From assembly GCA_024698125.1 (NCBI GenBank), contig JAILRQ010000102.1, forward strand, positions 1 through 34,185: a DNA stretch of 34,185 nucleotides, in the 5' to 3' direction. Position numbers and translations under genes: made by a program. Within the stretch, counting starts at the first letter, position 1, and each line of letters begins with the position of its first letter. Positions 24,137 to 31,865 of this stretch are shown here, piece after piece. Under the pieces are notes generated by a model that was not told where the DNA came from, ran no database searches, and saw only the letters and a program-made list of their open reading frames with translations. Origin of the DNA: Acholeplasmatales bacterium. GTDB lineage: Bacteria > Bacillota_I > Bacilli_A > Acholeplasmatales > Anaeroplasmataceae.

Positions 24137-24872
24137 ATTTTGTATCATATTTAAGCTCTTTTTGATAATACTCTTCGTATACATTCTTCCAAGCATTATA
24201 GTTTTCATCCATCATATATGAAATATTATCATTCTTCTTTAATTCATCCTTAGGATAAATTGGCTTTAGAATATTTATTTCATATTCCTGAATAGGAAAT
24301 CCATCATTTCCTCTTATATCGCTATCCTTCATACAGATAAATACTGGCACGATAGGTACTTTTGCCATACAAGCAATCTTAAAGGCTCCTGGCTGTAGTG
24401 GCTTAGGCTTTCTATAATTCCACCACATTGATTGCTCCGGATATACAAGAACTAGATTTCCTTCCTGTAGTAGCTCCTTTGTAGCTCTTAAGAATTCCTG
24501 CATTACTCTTGGATTTGATGCAAGAGGTAATGTATAGCAATTCTTCATAAGCATTCCATAGAATCCTGGGAATGATGTATAATTACCCTCACGTATTACA
24601 CGGTAGAATTTCTTCTTTCTTCTTACCTTCTTAGATATACTTTCCTCATATACAAGCTGTACTGCAAATGAGTCTAAGGCGTTGAAGTGATTACAAGTGA
24701 TTATGGCGCCAGATTCTAGGTTTCTTAGATTCTCCTTACCCTTTATATCACTTACAATCATAATCTTTTCATCTAAGATTTTATTTAAGAACTTACGTGC
24801 TGCGTGGAAGGCAAGCTTAGTCTTTATTTTATTCTTAAACCTTTTACGTTTATAGTCGACCTCACCTGGCAC
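24135..24872 (-). CDS. PlsC-type acyltransferase, N-terminus split off by a frameshift
   Basis: A 1-acylglycerol-3-phosphate acyltransferase-like protein: NHFNALD (H62, D67, the HX4D motif), FPGFYG and VYPEQSMWWNYRKP (block III region). The only usable start in the frame is the GTG at 24872, as listed. However, the frame stays open and protein-like upstream to about 24989 (AKRKDPERLQIVKKIKEYE, then FAEDVENDPPTRP), and this N-terminal extension is usual in such Firmicute acyltransferases. That part overlaps the end of the glycosyltransferase gene in another frame. See the junction feature. The substrate is probably a lipid or glycolipid intermediate. Confidence 0.85.
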   Translation of the reverse strand: MPGEVDYKRKRFKNKIKTKLAFHAARKFLNKILDEKIMIVSDIKGKENLRNLESGAIITCNHFNALDSFAVQLVYEESISKKVRRKKKFYRVIREGNYTSFPGFYGMLMKNCYTLPLASNPRVMQEFLRATKELLQEGNLVLVYPEQSMWWNYRKPKPLQPGAFKIACMAKVPIVPVFICMKDSDIRGNDGFPIQEYEINILKPIYPKDELKKNDNISYMMDENYNAWKNVYEEYYQKELKYDTK

Positions 24873-24991
24873 GATAGGACGTGTAGGTGGATCATTTTCT
24901 ACATCCTCTGCGAAACGCCCTTCTCGCTCATATTCTTTAATCTTTTTAACAATTTGAAGTCGTTCTGGATCTTTGCGTTTCGCTTTAGCAT
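24873..24991 (-). other. frameshift junction between GT8 and PlsC frames
   Basis: The GT8 frame contains ATG at 24991-24989 followed by CTA AAG CGA. One base back, the PlsC frame reads GCT AAA GCG AAA CGC, in frame with the acyltransferase. A single extra G after the ATG (ATGGCTAAAGCG) would join both into one continuous GT8-PlsC ORF from 25912 to 24135. The sequence shows a one-base offset; whether it is a mutation, a sequencing error or programmed -1 frameshifting (A_AAG is a possible slip site) cannot be told here. Confidence 0.7.
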
Positions 24992-25912
24992 CAGGAAAGT
25001 GTCAGGTCTCCTAATCTCCTCAAGCGCTAAGGCATATAATCTTTCTCCTGCCTTTAGATCCTTTGCTCTTTGCTCATCAGTATATGTCTCAAGTACATTT
25101 ACGATTTCATCGCATAAAGAGTTCATTCTAGCATACTTCCAGAAATAATCCTCATATCTTACACCAGTGAAATGCCAAGGCTTACTCCACATGATATAGT
25201 GGAATATGCAAGCATCCTCCTCAGATACCTTAATATTCTCATAGATTTCAACATTCCATTCGTCTCCAACCCAAGCAACTCTATCCTGGCAGATAGCGTT
25301 TAGGTAATCCTCATCCTGAGTTACTCTGAATGTATAGATTCCAAGTAGGTCAATGAATTGGTCAAGAACTGCTTCCTCTCTCCAAAGCTTTGAATTTATT
25401 ACAAGCATTCCAGCATTGAAGAAGTTATGTCTTGAAATACCAATGTTGTGCTCAACATAATCTCCATAAGCATCAGTTTGAACCATTGCTTGCTCATGGG
25501 CTGCACCAACAAGGTTATCTCCAATTTCCTTATTCCATAGAACTGATATATCTCCCTTAACTACCATATCTGAATCAAGATAGATAGCCTTGTCATATTG
25601 TGGGAACATCTCAGCTATAAATAATCTAAAGTATGTTGTCTTTGAATAATAATCACGGATAGGTAGTCTATCTGAGATTGAATCAAGATATGATGTAACA
25701 TCAACAAACTCTAGAGTTGCGTTATCATAATCATTTACAATATCAAATGAAGCCTGCTTCATTCTTTCCATAATATTAGTATTTAATACATAAATGTTAT
25801 AGTGATAATCCTTTGAAGCATTTTCTAGTAATGATCTTACTGTAACCATAGTAAACTTTACAAAATTATCGTCACATGCAAAAAATACTGGTACTATTTT
25901 ATTATTGCTCAT
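24899..25912 (-). CDS. family 8 glycosyltransferase, C-terminal tail out of frame
   Basis: A GT8 retaining glycosyltransferase using a nucleotide sugar. It has the DxD motif YLDSDMVV (D113, D115), NAGMLVIN, the acid patch TQDEDYLNAI and HYIMWSKPWH near residue 237, the HxxGxxKPW-like metal/diphosphate motif. Residues 1-308 look native; the last 29 are read out of frame over the N-terminal part of the acyltransferase. It overlaps the previous gene by 11 bases. The sugar (glucose or galactose) and acceptor are unknown; cytosolic, at the membrane face. Confidence 0.85.
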   Translation of the reverse strand: MSNNKIVPVFFACDDNFVKFTMVTVRSLLENASKDYHYNIYVLNTNIMERMKQASFDIVNDYDNATLEFVDVTSYLDSISDRLPIRDYYSKTTYFRLFIAEMFPQYDKAIYLDSDMVVKGDISVLWNKEIGDNLVGAAHEQAMVQTDAYGDYVEHNIGISRHNFFNAGMLVINSKLWREEAVLDQFIDLLGIYTFRVTQDEDYLNAICQDRVAWVGDEWNVEIYENIKVSEEDACIFHYIMWSKPWHFTGVRYEDYFWKYARMNSLCDEIVNVLETYTDEQRAKDLKAGERLYALALEEIRRPDTFLMLKRNAKIQNDFKLLKRLKNMSEKGVSQRM

Positions 25913-26747
25913 TTTTAATTACCTCTTTCTCAAATTTCTTTTTAAGATAAATATATTCATATAAGATATCATCAAACACATAGTAATGGAATACCTTATG
26001 TACATCAGATACATGCCATTGCTTGATGTTACGTGTCTTTGGTATTGGTAGCCAGAACAATCTCTTAGAGAAATGTCTTACTACTGTTGATTTATGTAAG
26101 AACTTTTGATCATTAAACTTTTGTGGAAGCATCTTCTTACGAGTAGTGCTTCTAATTAAAGCTGATTGATCAGCAAACATAAGCTTTTTCTTTCTAATTA
26201 GCTCACGTGCCTTCTCAAGTATTTTTGTCTTTCTCATCTCAACCATATTAAATAATAGCACTCCTGCATTTATATAATTTGGTTGAATTAGATATTTTCC
26301 ATAATGGTCTCTTGCACTTGCATACTCATATCCTGTTACATCCTGATTCCATAATAATGTAATATCTCTATTAAACATTATATCAACATCAAGATATAAT
26401 AGCTTATCAGGCATGTTAGGAACTAGGTCAGCAAATAATCTTAATAATGTATATGGGCTACAATAACAAGATTCATTTGGTGAGTTTCTAAACTCTCTGT
26501 TATAAATATCAAGTACATCTATTTTAGTAACCCTGTTCTCTGGGTTATATGATTTCGCAATCTTATCTAGGTAATCTGCCATTTCATCAGATAGTGCTAA
26601 ATATTGTGGCTTAATATCTGATACATCCATTGTGTATACATAGATATTGAAGGCCTCCTTAGTTGTGGTTCTCTTAAATATTGATAGCATTGTTGTTATC
26701 ATTCCATCAAATACCTTATCGTTACCACAGAAAAGTATATTAATCAT
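25902..26747 (-). CDS. second family 8 glycosyltransferase
   Basis: A GT8 protein of 281 residues with the DxD motif YLDVDIMF (D120, D122), INAGVLLFN and ADQSALI. It diverges from its neighbour and lacks the HxxGxxKPW motif near its C-terminus, where it has VVRHFSKRLFWLP and QWHVSDVHKVFHYY instead, so it probably uses a different acceptor or a different way of holding the metal. The start overlaps the acyltransferase gene by 8 bases, which couples their translation. The C-terminus is basic and may touch the membrane. Confidence 0.87.
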   Translation of the reverse strand: MINILFCGNDKVFDGMITTMLSIFKRTTTKEAFNIYVYTMDVSDIKPQYLALSDEMADYLDKIAKSYNPENRVTKIDVLDIYNREFRNSPNESCYCSPYTLLRLFADLVPNMPDKLLYLDVDIMFNRDITLLWNQDVTGYEYASARDHYGKYLIQPNYINAGVLLFNMVEMRKTKILEKARELIRKKKLMFADQSALIRSTTRKKMLPQKFNDQKFLHKSTVVRHFSKRLFWLPIPKTRNIKQWHVSDVHKVFHYYVFDDILYEYIYLKKKFEKEVIKNEQ

Positions 26748-27525
26748 TTGTCTTTTCCTCTACCTTTACATATTTTATTACTTCGTAGTTGTTTTCTTTA
26801 CTTCTTAGAACCATTTGATTGTATATTCTATCTCTTAAATCCTTACGAGCTTCCTTCTTATCTAAATCCTTATTGATAAGGAAGGGACCATCTACATAGG
26901 TTACAATCTTTGGTGTTTTACTAAATCTTCTCTTCTTATACACATTAGTAAAGCAGAAGGCTTTAGTATCATATTCAAGTGGGTATCTAAATGATACATC
27001 CTTGAAGGGTCTTATTTTTGTATAGTAAGGCCAAATGTGAGCTTCAGGATAAATCATTATACATTTCTTTTTAGAAACATAATAATCGATAGCCTTCTTG
27101 AAGTTCTTTGTAGCCTCTAAATCTCCAGGTAATGGTAAAGCTCCAAGTGATGGACATATTGGTCCAAGTACTGGAACTGAAACATTTTGTGGATTACATA
27201 TAAGATAAACGTCCTTATATCCATTAACGAATGCTGGTATGAAGGTATCACAAAAATTATGTGTATGATTAGCATACATGAAGATAGCTTCCTTCTTATA
27301 TGGCTTAAGCTTTTTCTTACCAATTATCTTATGGTGATACTTAAGCTTTGAGTGCATAAAGAAGATAGGCGCTATTACAAAGCGTAGCCAAAACACATGT
27401 GTGAACTTCTTCCATAGGCTCTTATGAACATATTTCCACTTCCCATCAATGACCTTAGGGACTATGTTATCGCCACTAAACTCATCGTTGAGCTCATCCT
27501 TATAATATATAATCTTCTGGGGCAT
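26740..27525 (-). CDS. PlsC-type acyltransferase, HX5D variant
   Basis: A lysophospholipid-acyltransferase-like protein of 261 residues. Motif I reads NHTHNFCDTF (H87, D93: one residue longer than the usual HX4D, as in the NHTQ-type branch) and motif III reads MIYPEAHIWPYY. A hydrophobic segment at 46-58 probably binds the membrane. The ATG at 27525 is chosen because GGAG lies nine bases upstream; an ATG at 27543 has none. It is the first gene of the four-domain cassette and differs strongly from the other acyltransferase, so the two probably act on different positions or substrates. Confidence 0.85.
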   Translation of the reverse strand: MPQKIIYYKDELNDEFSGDNIVPKVIDGKWKYVHKSLWKKFTHVFWLRFVIAPIFFMHSKLKYHHKIIGKKKLKPYKKEAIFMYANHTHNFCDTFIPAFVNGYKDVYLICNPQNVSVPVLGPICPSLGALPLPGDLEATKNFKKAIDYYVSKKKCIMIYPEAHIWPYYTKIRPFKDVSFRYPLEYDTKAFCFTNVYKKRRFSKTPKIVTYVDGPFLINKDLDKKEARKDLRDRIYNQMVLRSKENNYEVIKYVKVEEKTND

Positions 27526-27605
27526 ACCTTTCAACTCCAGCATAATTTTATCAAGATTGTTTGTAAAATTAAAGATAGCAGCGCTATAATCCGATATCTA
27601 CTATA

Positions 27606-27644
27606 ATTCTACCAAAATTTTAGAATTCTACTGCTAGTAGAATT
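27606..27644. promoter_or_regulatory. three AATTCTAC half-sites between the XRE gene and the cassette
   Basis: AATTCTAC occurs at 27606-27613 and 27624-27631, and its complement GTAGAATT at 27637-27644. The last two form a 21-base palindrome (27624-27644). The cluster lies between the divergent start sites and is a likely operator of the neighbouring XRE protein. Confidence 0.6.
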
Positions 27645-27682
27645 TCCCATAACCAAGCCTTTATTTTATAAAAAAATAATGA

Positions 27683-27688
27683 TATAAT
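27683..27688 (+). promoter_or_regulatory. -10 element giving a leaderless XRE mRNA
   Basis: TATAAT ends six bases before the ATG of the XRE gene, so transcription should start at or next to the start codon. No Shine-Dalgarno sequence lies upstream. The -35 is weak (TTTATT). Confidence 0.55.
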
Positions 27689-27694
27689 ATAAAT

Positions 27695-28279
27695 ATGAAT
27701 GATTTAAAGAAAACAATAGCCAATAATCTAATTGAGCTAAGAAAAAGAAAGAAATATACCCAACAGGATCTAGGAAATATCCTTGGTTATTCTGATAAAG
27801 CCATCTCGAAGTGGGAGAAAGGAGATTCACTTCCAGATATAGAGGTTTTATATCAAATCTGTAACCTATATGGAGTAACTCTAGATTATCTTACACATGA
27901 GGGTTCATATGATGAGAAAAAGGAATATATAATGCCAAAGTATGAAAGACGTAATAAGATCTTTATTACTCTTCTATTCTCTACATTAGTATGGTTTGTT
28001 GTAATTCTTGTATTTGTATACTACCAGAATAAGGATATCGATTTCTGGCCAGTATTCCTATGGGGAATACCTGCAACATGTGCTATGCTATTCTACTTCA
28101 ATATTAAGTGGGGACGTAGAGTATTTAACGTACCTATTCTATCAGTACTAGACTGGGGATTATTATTATCTATATTTTGCACACTGCTTTATATGAATAA
28201 CAATTTCTGGCCAATATTTTTAATTGGTATTCCATTCCAGGTAGCTGTAATATTGTGGGCACAAATTAAGCATGAATAA
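27695..28279 (+). CDS. membrane-anchored XRE-family transcription regulator
   Basis: 194 residues. Residues 1-66 are a Cro/CI-type helix-turn-helix (LRKRKKYTQQDLGNILGYS, then KAISKWEKGDSLPDIEVLYQIC). After a short linker come four predicted membrane helices (about 88-108, 116-134, 146-164 and 170-188) with paired FWP motifs. A DNA-binding domain tied to the membrane suggests that it senses membrane state. It is divergent from the glycosyltransferase/acyltransferase cassette with repeated half-sites between, so control of that cassette is the simplest idea. It appears to be translated from a leaderless mRNA. Confidence 0.87.
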   Translation: MNDLKKTIANNLIELRKRKKYTQQDLGNILGYSDKAISKWEKGDSLPDIEVLYQICNLYGVTLDYLTHEGSYDEKKEYIMPKYERRNKIFITLLFSTLVWFVVILVFVYYQNKDIDFWPVFLWGIPATCAMLFYFNIKWGRRVFNVPILSVLDWGLLLSIFCTLLYMNNNFWPIFLIGIPFQVAVILWAQIKHE

Positions 28280-28280
28280 T

Positions 28281-28307
28281 AAGGCTTCAATGAAGCCTTT
28301 TATTTTT
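28281..28307 (+). terminator. terminator of the XRE gene
   Basis: The 8-bp stem AAGGCTTC / GAAGCCTT with a 3-base loop and TTATTTTT. Confidence 0.85.
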
Positions 28308-28310
28308 GCC

Positions 28311-28485
28311 AAAAAAGAAAAACAAGTAACTAAAAAGGGTTACTTGTTTTGGAAAAGAAAATGAAATTTAGTTTTTTTGCTGGGCTTAGTTAAAACGTTT
28401 TTTAAGAGAGAGTTAAAGTATGAATATTATTGACTAAGCCAGCGGCCGCTCCTTCCATCTAAATTAATATACATTCTTCCTTTAG
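28311..28485 (-). ncRNA. candidate structured ncRNA, rod-like, about 170 nt
   Basis: A minus-strand unit in a 310-base gap without genes. A promoter-like TTGAAA (28518-28513), 18 bp, TATAGG lies upstream, and a strong terminator with the 12-bp stem AAAACAAGTAAC / GTTACTTGTTTT (28350-28319) and T-run lies at the end. Inside, AATTTAG pairs with CTAAATT and GCTGGCTTAGT with ACTAAGCCCAGC, giving a long interrupted helix with a GC-rich internal segment (AGCGGCCGCT) that stands out from the AT-rich surroundings. The shape is reminiscent of 6S RNA, but I cannot confirm that family. No ORF fits. Confidence 0.5.
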
Positions 28486-28555
28486 ACACCTATAGTTTAA
28501 CAAATCAATATCTTTCAATTATAAAAAAAATATGTGAAATTGTTGCACATAAAAA

Positions 28556-28582
28556 AAGCCCAAGCTTTTATAGCTTAGGCTT
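28556..28582 (-). terminator. terminator of serS
   Basis: The 11-bp stem AAGCCTAAGCT / AGCTTGGGCTT (one G-T pair) followed by TTTTT on the minus strand; a second small hairpin with a T8 run follows at 28523-28550. Confidence 0.85.
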
Positions 28583-28589
28583 ACCTTTA

Positions 28590-29879
28590 TTACTTAGTCT
28601 TCTTAATAAGCTTAGTAACTCCACCCATATATGGTTGAAGTGCCTTAGGAACGCTTACTGAACCATCCTCATTGTAGTTATTCTCTAGTACTGCGATTAA
28701 TCCACGTGGAGATGCAAGTACTGTGTTATTTAGTGTGTGTACTAAATAAGTACCATTCTCTCCCTTAGTTCTAATCTTAAGTCTACGTGCTTGAGCATCT
28801 CCAAGTGTTGAACAAGATCCAACCTCGAAGTACTTCTTTTGTCTTGGAGACCAAGCCTCAACATCACATGACTTAACCTTAAGGTCTGCTAAATCTCCTG
28901 AGCAGCACTCTAGTGTACGTACAGGTACGTCTAATGAACGGAAGAACTCAACTGTGAATTGCCACATCTTGTTATACCAGTCCATTGACTCCTCTGGCTT
29001 ACATAGAACTATCATCTCTTGCTTCTCGAATTGGTGAACTCTATATACTCCACGCTCCTCGATACCATGAGATCCTACCTCCTTACGGAAGCAAGGGCTA
29101 TATGAAGTAAGAGTAATAGGTAGCTCCTGCTCCTTTACAATTTGATCCTTGAATCTTCCAATCATAGAGTGCTCTGATGTACCAATAAGATATAGGTCTT
29201 CTCCCTCAATCTTATACATCATGTTCTCCATCTCAGCAAATGACATAACTCCATTAACAACATCTGAACGAATCATGAATGGTGGAATACAGTATGTAAA
29301 TCCCTTATTAATCATGAAATCACGTGCATAGCTTAGCATTGCACTGTGTAGACGAGCTACATCACCCATTAGATAATAGAATCCATTTCCTGATGTTCTT
29401 CCTGCTGCGTCCTTATCAAGTCCATTTAATCCTGCAATAATATCTGCATGGTGAGGAATCTCATATGCAGGTACTACAGGCTCTCCAAACTTCTCATTCT
29501 CAACATTATGAGTATCGTCCTCACCAACTGGTACTGACTTATCAATAATGTTTGGAATTACCATCATCTTCTTTAATAGCTCATCCTTTAATGGAGCTAC
29601 CTCTGTATCGATTTCTGCAATTCTATCATTGTTCTTAGCTACAGTAGCCTTAACCTCATTAGCCTTATCGATTTCCTTAGCCTTCATAAGCTTTCCAATC
29701 TCTTGGCTTAAAGAGTTTCTTGAAGCTCTTAGATTATCAGCCTCTGTTGAAAGCTCTCTAATCTTCTTATCAAGAGCTATAACCTCATCTACTAGAGGAA
29801 GCTTTTGATCTTGGAACTTCTTCTTAATATTTTCCTTTACGATTTCAGGATTTTCTCTTACAAATTTAATATCTAGCAT
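28590..29879 (-). CDS. serS: seryl-tRNA synthetase
   Basis: Class II synthetase charging tRNA-Ser, 429 residues. The N-terminal MLDIKFVRENPEIVKENIKK leads into the long antiparallel coiled coil (about 30-100) that grips the variable arm of tRNA-Ser. The core has motif 2 (CFRKEVGSHG...GVYRVHQFEKQE) and motif 3 (NNTVLASPRGLIAVLENN). The frame is open 43 codons further upstream, but that part crosses the T-box terminator; the ATG at 29879 with AAAGGAG upstream is the start. Regulated by the T-box leader. Confidence 0.97.
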   Translation of the reverse strand: MLDIKFVRENPEIVKENIKKKFQDQKLPLVDEVIALDKKIRELSTEADNLRASRNSLSQEIGKLMKAKEIDKANEVKATVAKNNDRIAEIDTEVAPLKDELLKKMMVIPNIIDKSVPVGEDDTHNVENEKFGEPVVPAYEIPHHADIIAGLNGLDKDAAGRTSGNGFYYLMGDVARLHSAMLSYARDFMINKGFTYCIPPFMIRSDVVNGVMSFAEMENMMYKIEGEDLYLIGTSEHSMIGRFKDQIVKEQELPITLTSYSPCFRKEVGSHGIEERGVYRVHQFEKQEMIVLCKPEESMDWYNKMWQFTVEFFRSLDVPVRTLECCSGDLADLKVKSCDVEAWSPRQKKYFEVGSCSTLGDAQARRLKIRTKGENGTYLVHTLNNTVLASPRGLIAVLENNYNEDGSVSVPKALQPYMGGVTKLIKKTK

Positions 29880-29894
29880 AATTTTTATCTCCTT

Positions 29895-30080
29895 TAAAAT
29901 AAAAAAGTCCCTTGTATATAACAAAGGACGATTATATCGTGGTGCCACCTTTTTTGCATCTCTTACCTTATACGTAAGGTCTAACGTATACCTCAGAAGT
30001 AGATTCACAAAAGGTCTTGCTATCTATTCTCACCAGCCATAGACTCTCTTAAAGCTTTCCTTAAGCTACTATTCTTCATC
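29895..30080 (-). promoter_or_regulatory. T-box leader of serS, serine specifier
   Basis: On the minus strand the T-box sequence AAGGTGGCACCACG (29951-29938) is followed by a terminator, stem GTCCTTTG / CAAGGGAC (29929-29907) and TTTTTT. Upstream, a Stem I-like region includes AGAGAGTCTATGGCTGGTGA and GAATCTAC, in which TCT (30003-30001) sits where the specifier codon is expected and reads serine. Uncharged tRNA-Ser would pair here and at the T-box and allow read-through into serS. Confidence 0.9.
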
Positions 30081-30099
30081 ATCAGTATTATTTTATTAA

Positions 30100-31458
30100 T
30101 TAGTTCTTTAAGCTTTGTAGTGGTGCAGGGATTTGTCCTCCACGGTTGATAAATACACTATTTCCAACCTTAGATACTGGCATAATAGGACCATATCCTA
30201 GAAGTCCACCAAAGTCTAGAACCTCTCCAGCCTTCTTACCAATTGCAGGAATAACACGAACTGCAGTAGTCTTTGAGTTTACCATACCAATGGCAGCCTC
30301 GTCTGCAATAATTCCTGAAATTTGCTCTGCTGTTGTATCTCCTGGAATGATAATCATATCAAGTCCTACTGAGCATACAGCAGTCATAGCCTCAAGCTTT
30401 TCAATCTTTAAAGCTCCACTCTCAGCTGCAGCAATCATACCAGCATCCTCAGATACAGGGATAAATGCTCCTGAAAGTCCTCCAACTCTAGATGAAGCCA
30501 TAACTCCACCCTTCTTAACAGCATCGTTTAGCATTGCAAGACATGCAGTAGTTCCGCATGCTCCACATTGATCAAGACCAATCTCCTCAAGAATGTGTGC
30601 AACTGAATCTCCAACTGCTGGAGTTGGGGCAAGTGAAAGGTCAACAATTCCGAATGGTACTCCAAGCATCTTAGATGCCTCAACACCTACTAGCTGTCCC
30701 ATACGTGTTACCTTAAATGCAGTCTTCTTAATAATATCAGCAATCTCTGCGATTGAGGCATCCTTAGGTGCCTTAGCAATTGCAGCTCTAACAACTCCTG
30801 GACCAGAAACTCCAACGTTAATAACTACGTCAGCCTCTCCAACTCCATGGAATGCTCCTGCCATAAATGGGTTATCCTCAACAGCGTTACAGAATACTAC
30901 AAGCTTTGCAGCTCCCAAACATTGGTTATCCTTAGTAAGCTCTGCACACTCTCTAACCTTTTGACCCATAATCTTTACTGCGTCTAGATTAATACCAGCT
31001 CTTGTAGAACCAATATTAACTGATGAGCATACAAGCTCAGTCTCGGCAAGTGCACGAGGAATAGACTCAATTAATTCCTTCTCTCCTGGTGCAAATCCCT
31101 TTTGTACTAATGCACTATAACCTCCAATAAAGTTAACTCCAATATCATGAGCAACCTTATCAAGAGTCTTGGCATACTTAACAGGATCTCCTCCTGATAC
31201 ACCAACTAGCATAGAGATAGGTGTAACAGAAACTCTCTTATTAACGATAGGAATACCAAACTTCTTAGAAATTGATTCTCCTGTCTTAACTAAGTCCTTT
31301 GCACATCTATAAATCTTGTTATAAACCTTCTCACAAGACTTATCGATGTCAGCATCCATACAATCTAATAGAGAAATACCCATAGTAATAGTTCTTACAT
31401 CTAGGTTCTCCTCTTGAATCATCTTGATGGTTTCCATTATTTCATTATTAGTATACAT
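30100..31458 (-). CDS. PFL-family protein (UPF0210/DUF711)
   Basis: A conserved protein of 452 residues, the usual family length. It has the N-terminal [81 protein letters not shown] and the glycine-rich end [15 protein letters not shown]. The fold is related to pyruvate formate-lyase, but without its radical machinery; the function is not established. It follows an ACT-domain gene by 17 bases, the standard pairing of UPF0237 with UPF0210, which suggests control by a small ligand, perhaps an amino acid. Confidence 0.92.
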   Translation of the reverse strand: MYTNNEIMETIKMIQEENLDVRTITMGISLLDCMDADIDKSCEKVYNKIYRCAKDLVKTGESISKKFGIPIVNKRVSVTPISMLVGVSGGDPVKYAKTLDKVAHDIGVNFIGGYSALVQKGFAPGEKELIESIPRALAETELVCSSVNIGSTRAGINLDAVKIMGQKVRECAELTKDNQCLGAAKLVVFCNAVEDNPFMAGAFHGVGEADVVINVGVSGPGVVRAAIAKAPKDASIAEIADIIKKTAFKVTRMGQLVGVEASKMLGVPFGIVDLSLAPTPAVGDSVAHILEEIGLDQCGACGTTACLAMLNDAVKKGGVMASSRVGGLSGAFIPVSEDAGMIAAAESGALKIEKLEAMTAVCSVGLDMIIIPGDTTAEQISGIIADEAAIGMVNSKTTAVRVIPAIGKKAGEVLDFGGLLGYGPIMPVSKVGNSVFINRGGQIPAPLQSLKN

Positions 31459-31475
31459 TAACGGTACCTCTTATC

Positions 31476-31745
31476 TTAAATATTGTGCATTAAATTGAAA
31501 ATATTTTCGTGCATGCAATGAATCTCTAGGTTCTTATCCTTTCCTAGGCCTTGCATCTCATCTACGAAATCATTAAACTCAATGTTTAGCTTGTCAATGT
31601 CAACAATCATAAACATTGCGAAATAATTATCAATAATAGTTTGTTTAACATCAGTGATGTTTGCTTGGTGCTTGGCACACTTTTCTGAAACAGCCGCAAG
31701 AATTCCAACTGTATCCTTTCCAACAACAGATATAATAGCGTTCAT
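31476..31745 (-). CDS. ACT-domain protein (UPF0237)
   Basis: 89 residues forming a single ACT domain: NAIISVVGKDTVGILAAVSEKCAKHQANITDVKQTII is the typical first half with the ligand-binding glycine region. Related to GcvR-type regulators. It is the first gene of a two-gene operon with the PFL-family protein, so it may bind an amino acid and act on its partner. The start has AAGGAGTG nine bases upstream. Confidence 0.92.
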   Translation of the reverse strand: MNAIISVVGKDTVGILAAVSEKCAKHQANITDVKQTIIDNYFAMFMIVDIDKLNIEFNDFVDEMQGLGKDKNLEIHCMHENIFNLMHNI

Positions 31746-31769
31746 ATCAATTCACTCCTTATAAAGAAT

Positions 31770-31798
31770 ATTATATAAAAAATATGATTTTATTTCAA
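31770..31798 (-). promoter_or_regulatory. promoter of the ACT/PFL operon
   Basis: TTGAAA (31798-31793), 17 bp, TATAAT (31775-31770). Confidence 0.8.
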
Positions 31799-31839
31799 TG
31801 TAAAATTTCATTATGAAGCGTTTACTTAAATTAATAATT

Positions 31840-31862
31840 TAAAAAAGAGGCCCAAGGCCTCT
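31840..31862 (-). terminator. terminator of the Lrp/AsnC gene
   Basis: The 7-bp stem AGAGGCC / GGCCTCT with a 3-base loop and TTTTTT on the minus strand. Confidence 0.82.
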
Positions 31863-31865
31863 CTT

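Noticed and set aside
24991-25010. Programmed -1 frameshifting driven by the upstream AGGAG in the GT8 gene
   Set aside because: The AGGAG lies about 25 bases before the A_AAG site, further than the 10-14 bases known to stimulate -1 shifts, and no clear downstream hairpin was seen; kept only as an alternative to an indel.
29880-30008. 43-codon N-terminal extension of serS
   Set aside because: It crosses the T-box sequence and terminator and shows no protein-like character; the ATG at 29879 has a good ribosome binding site and the family-standard N-terminus.
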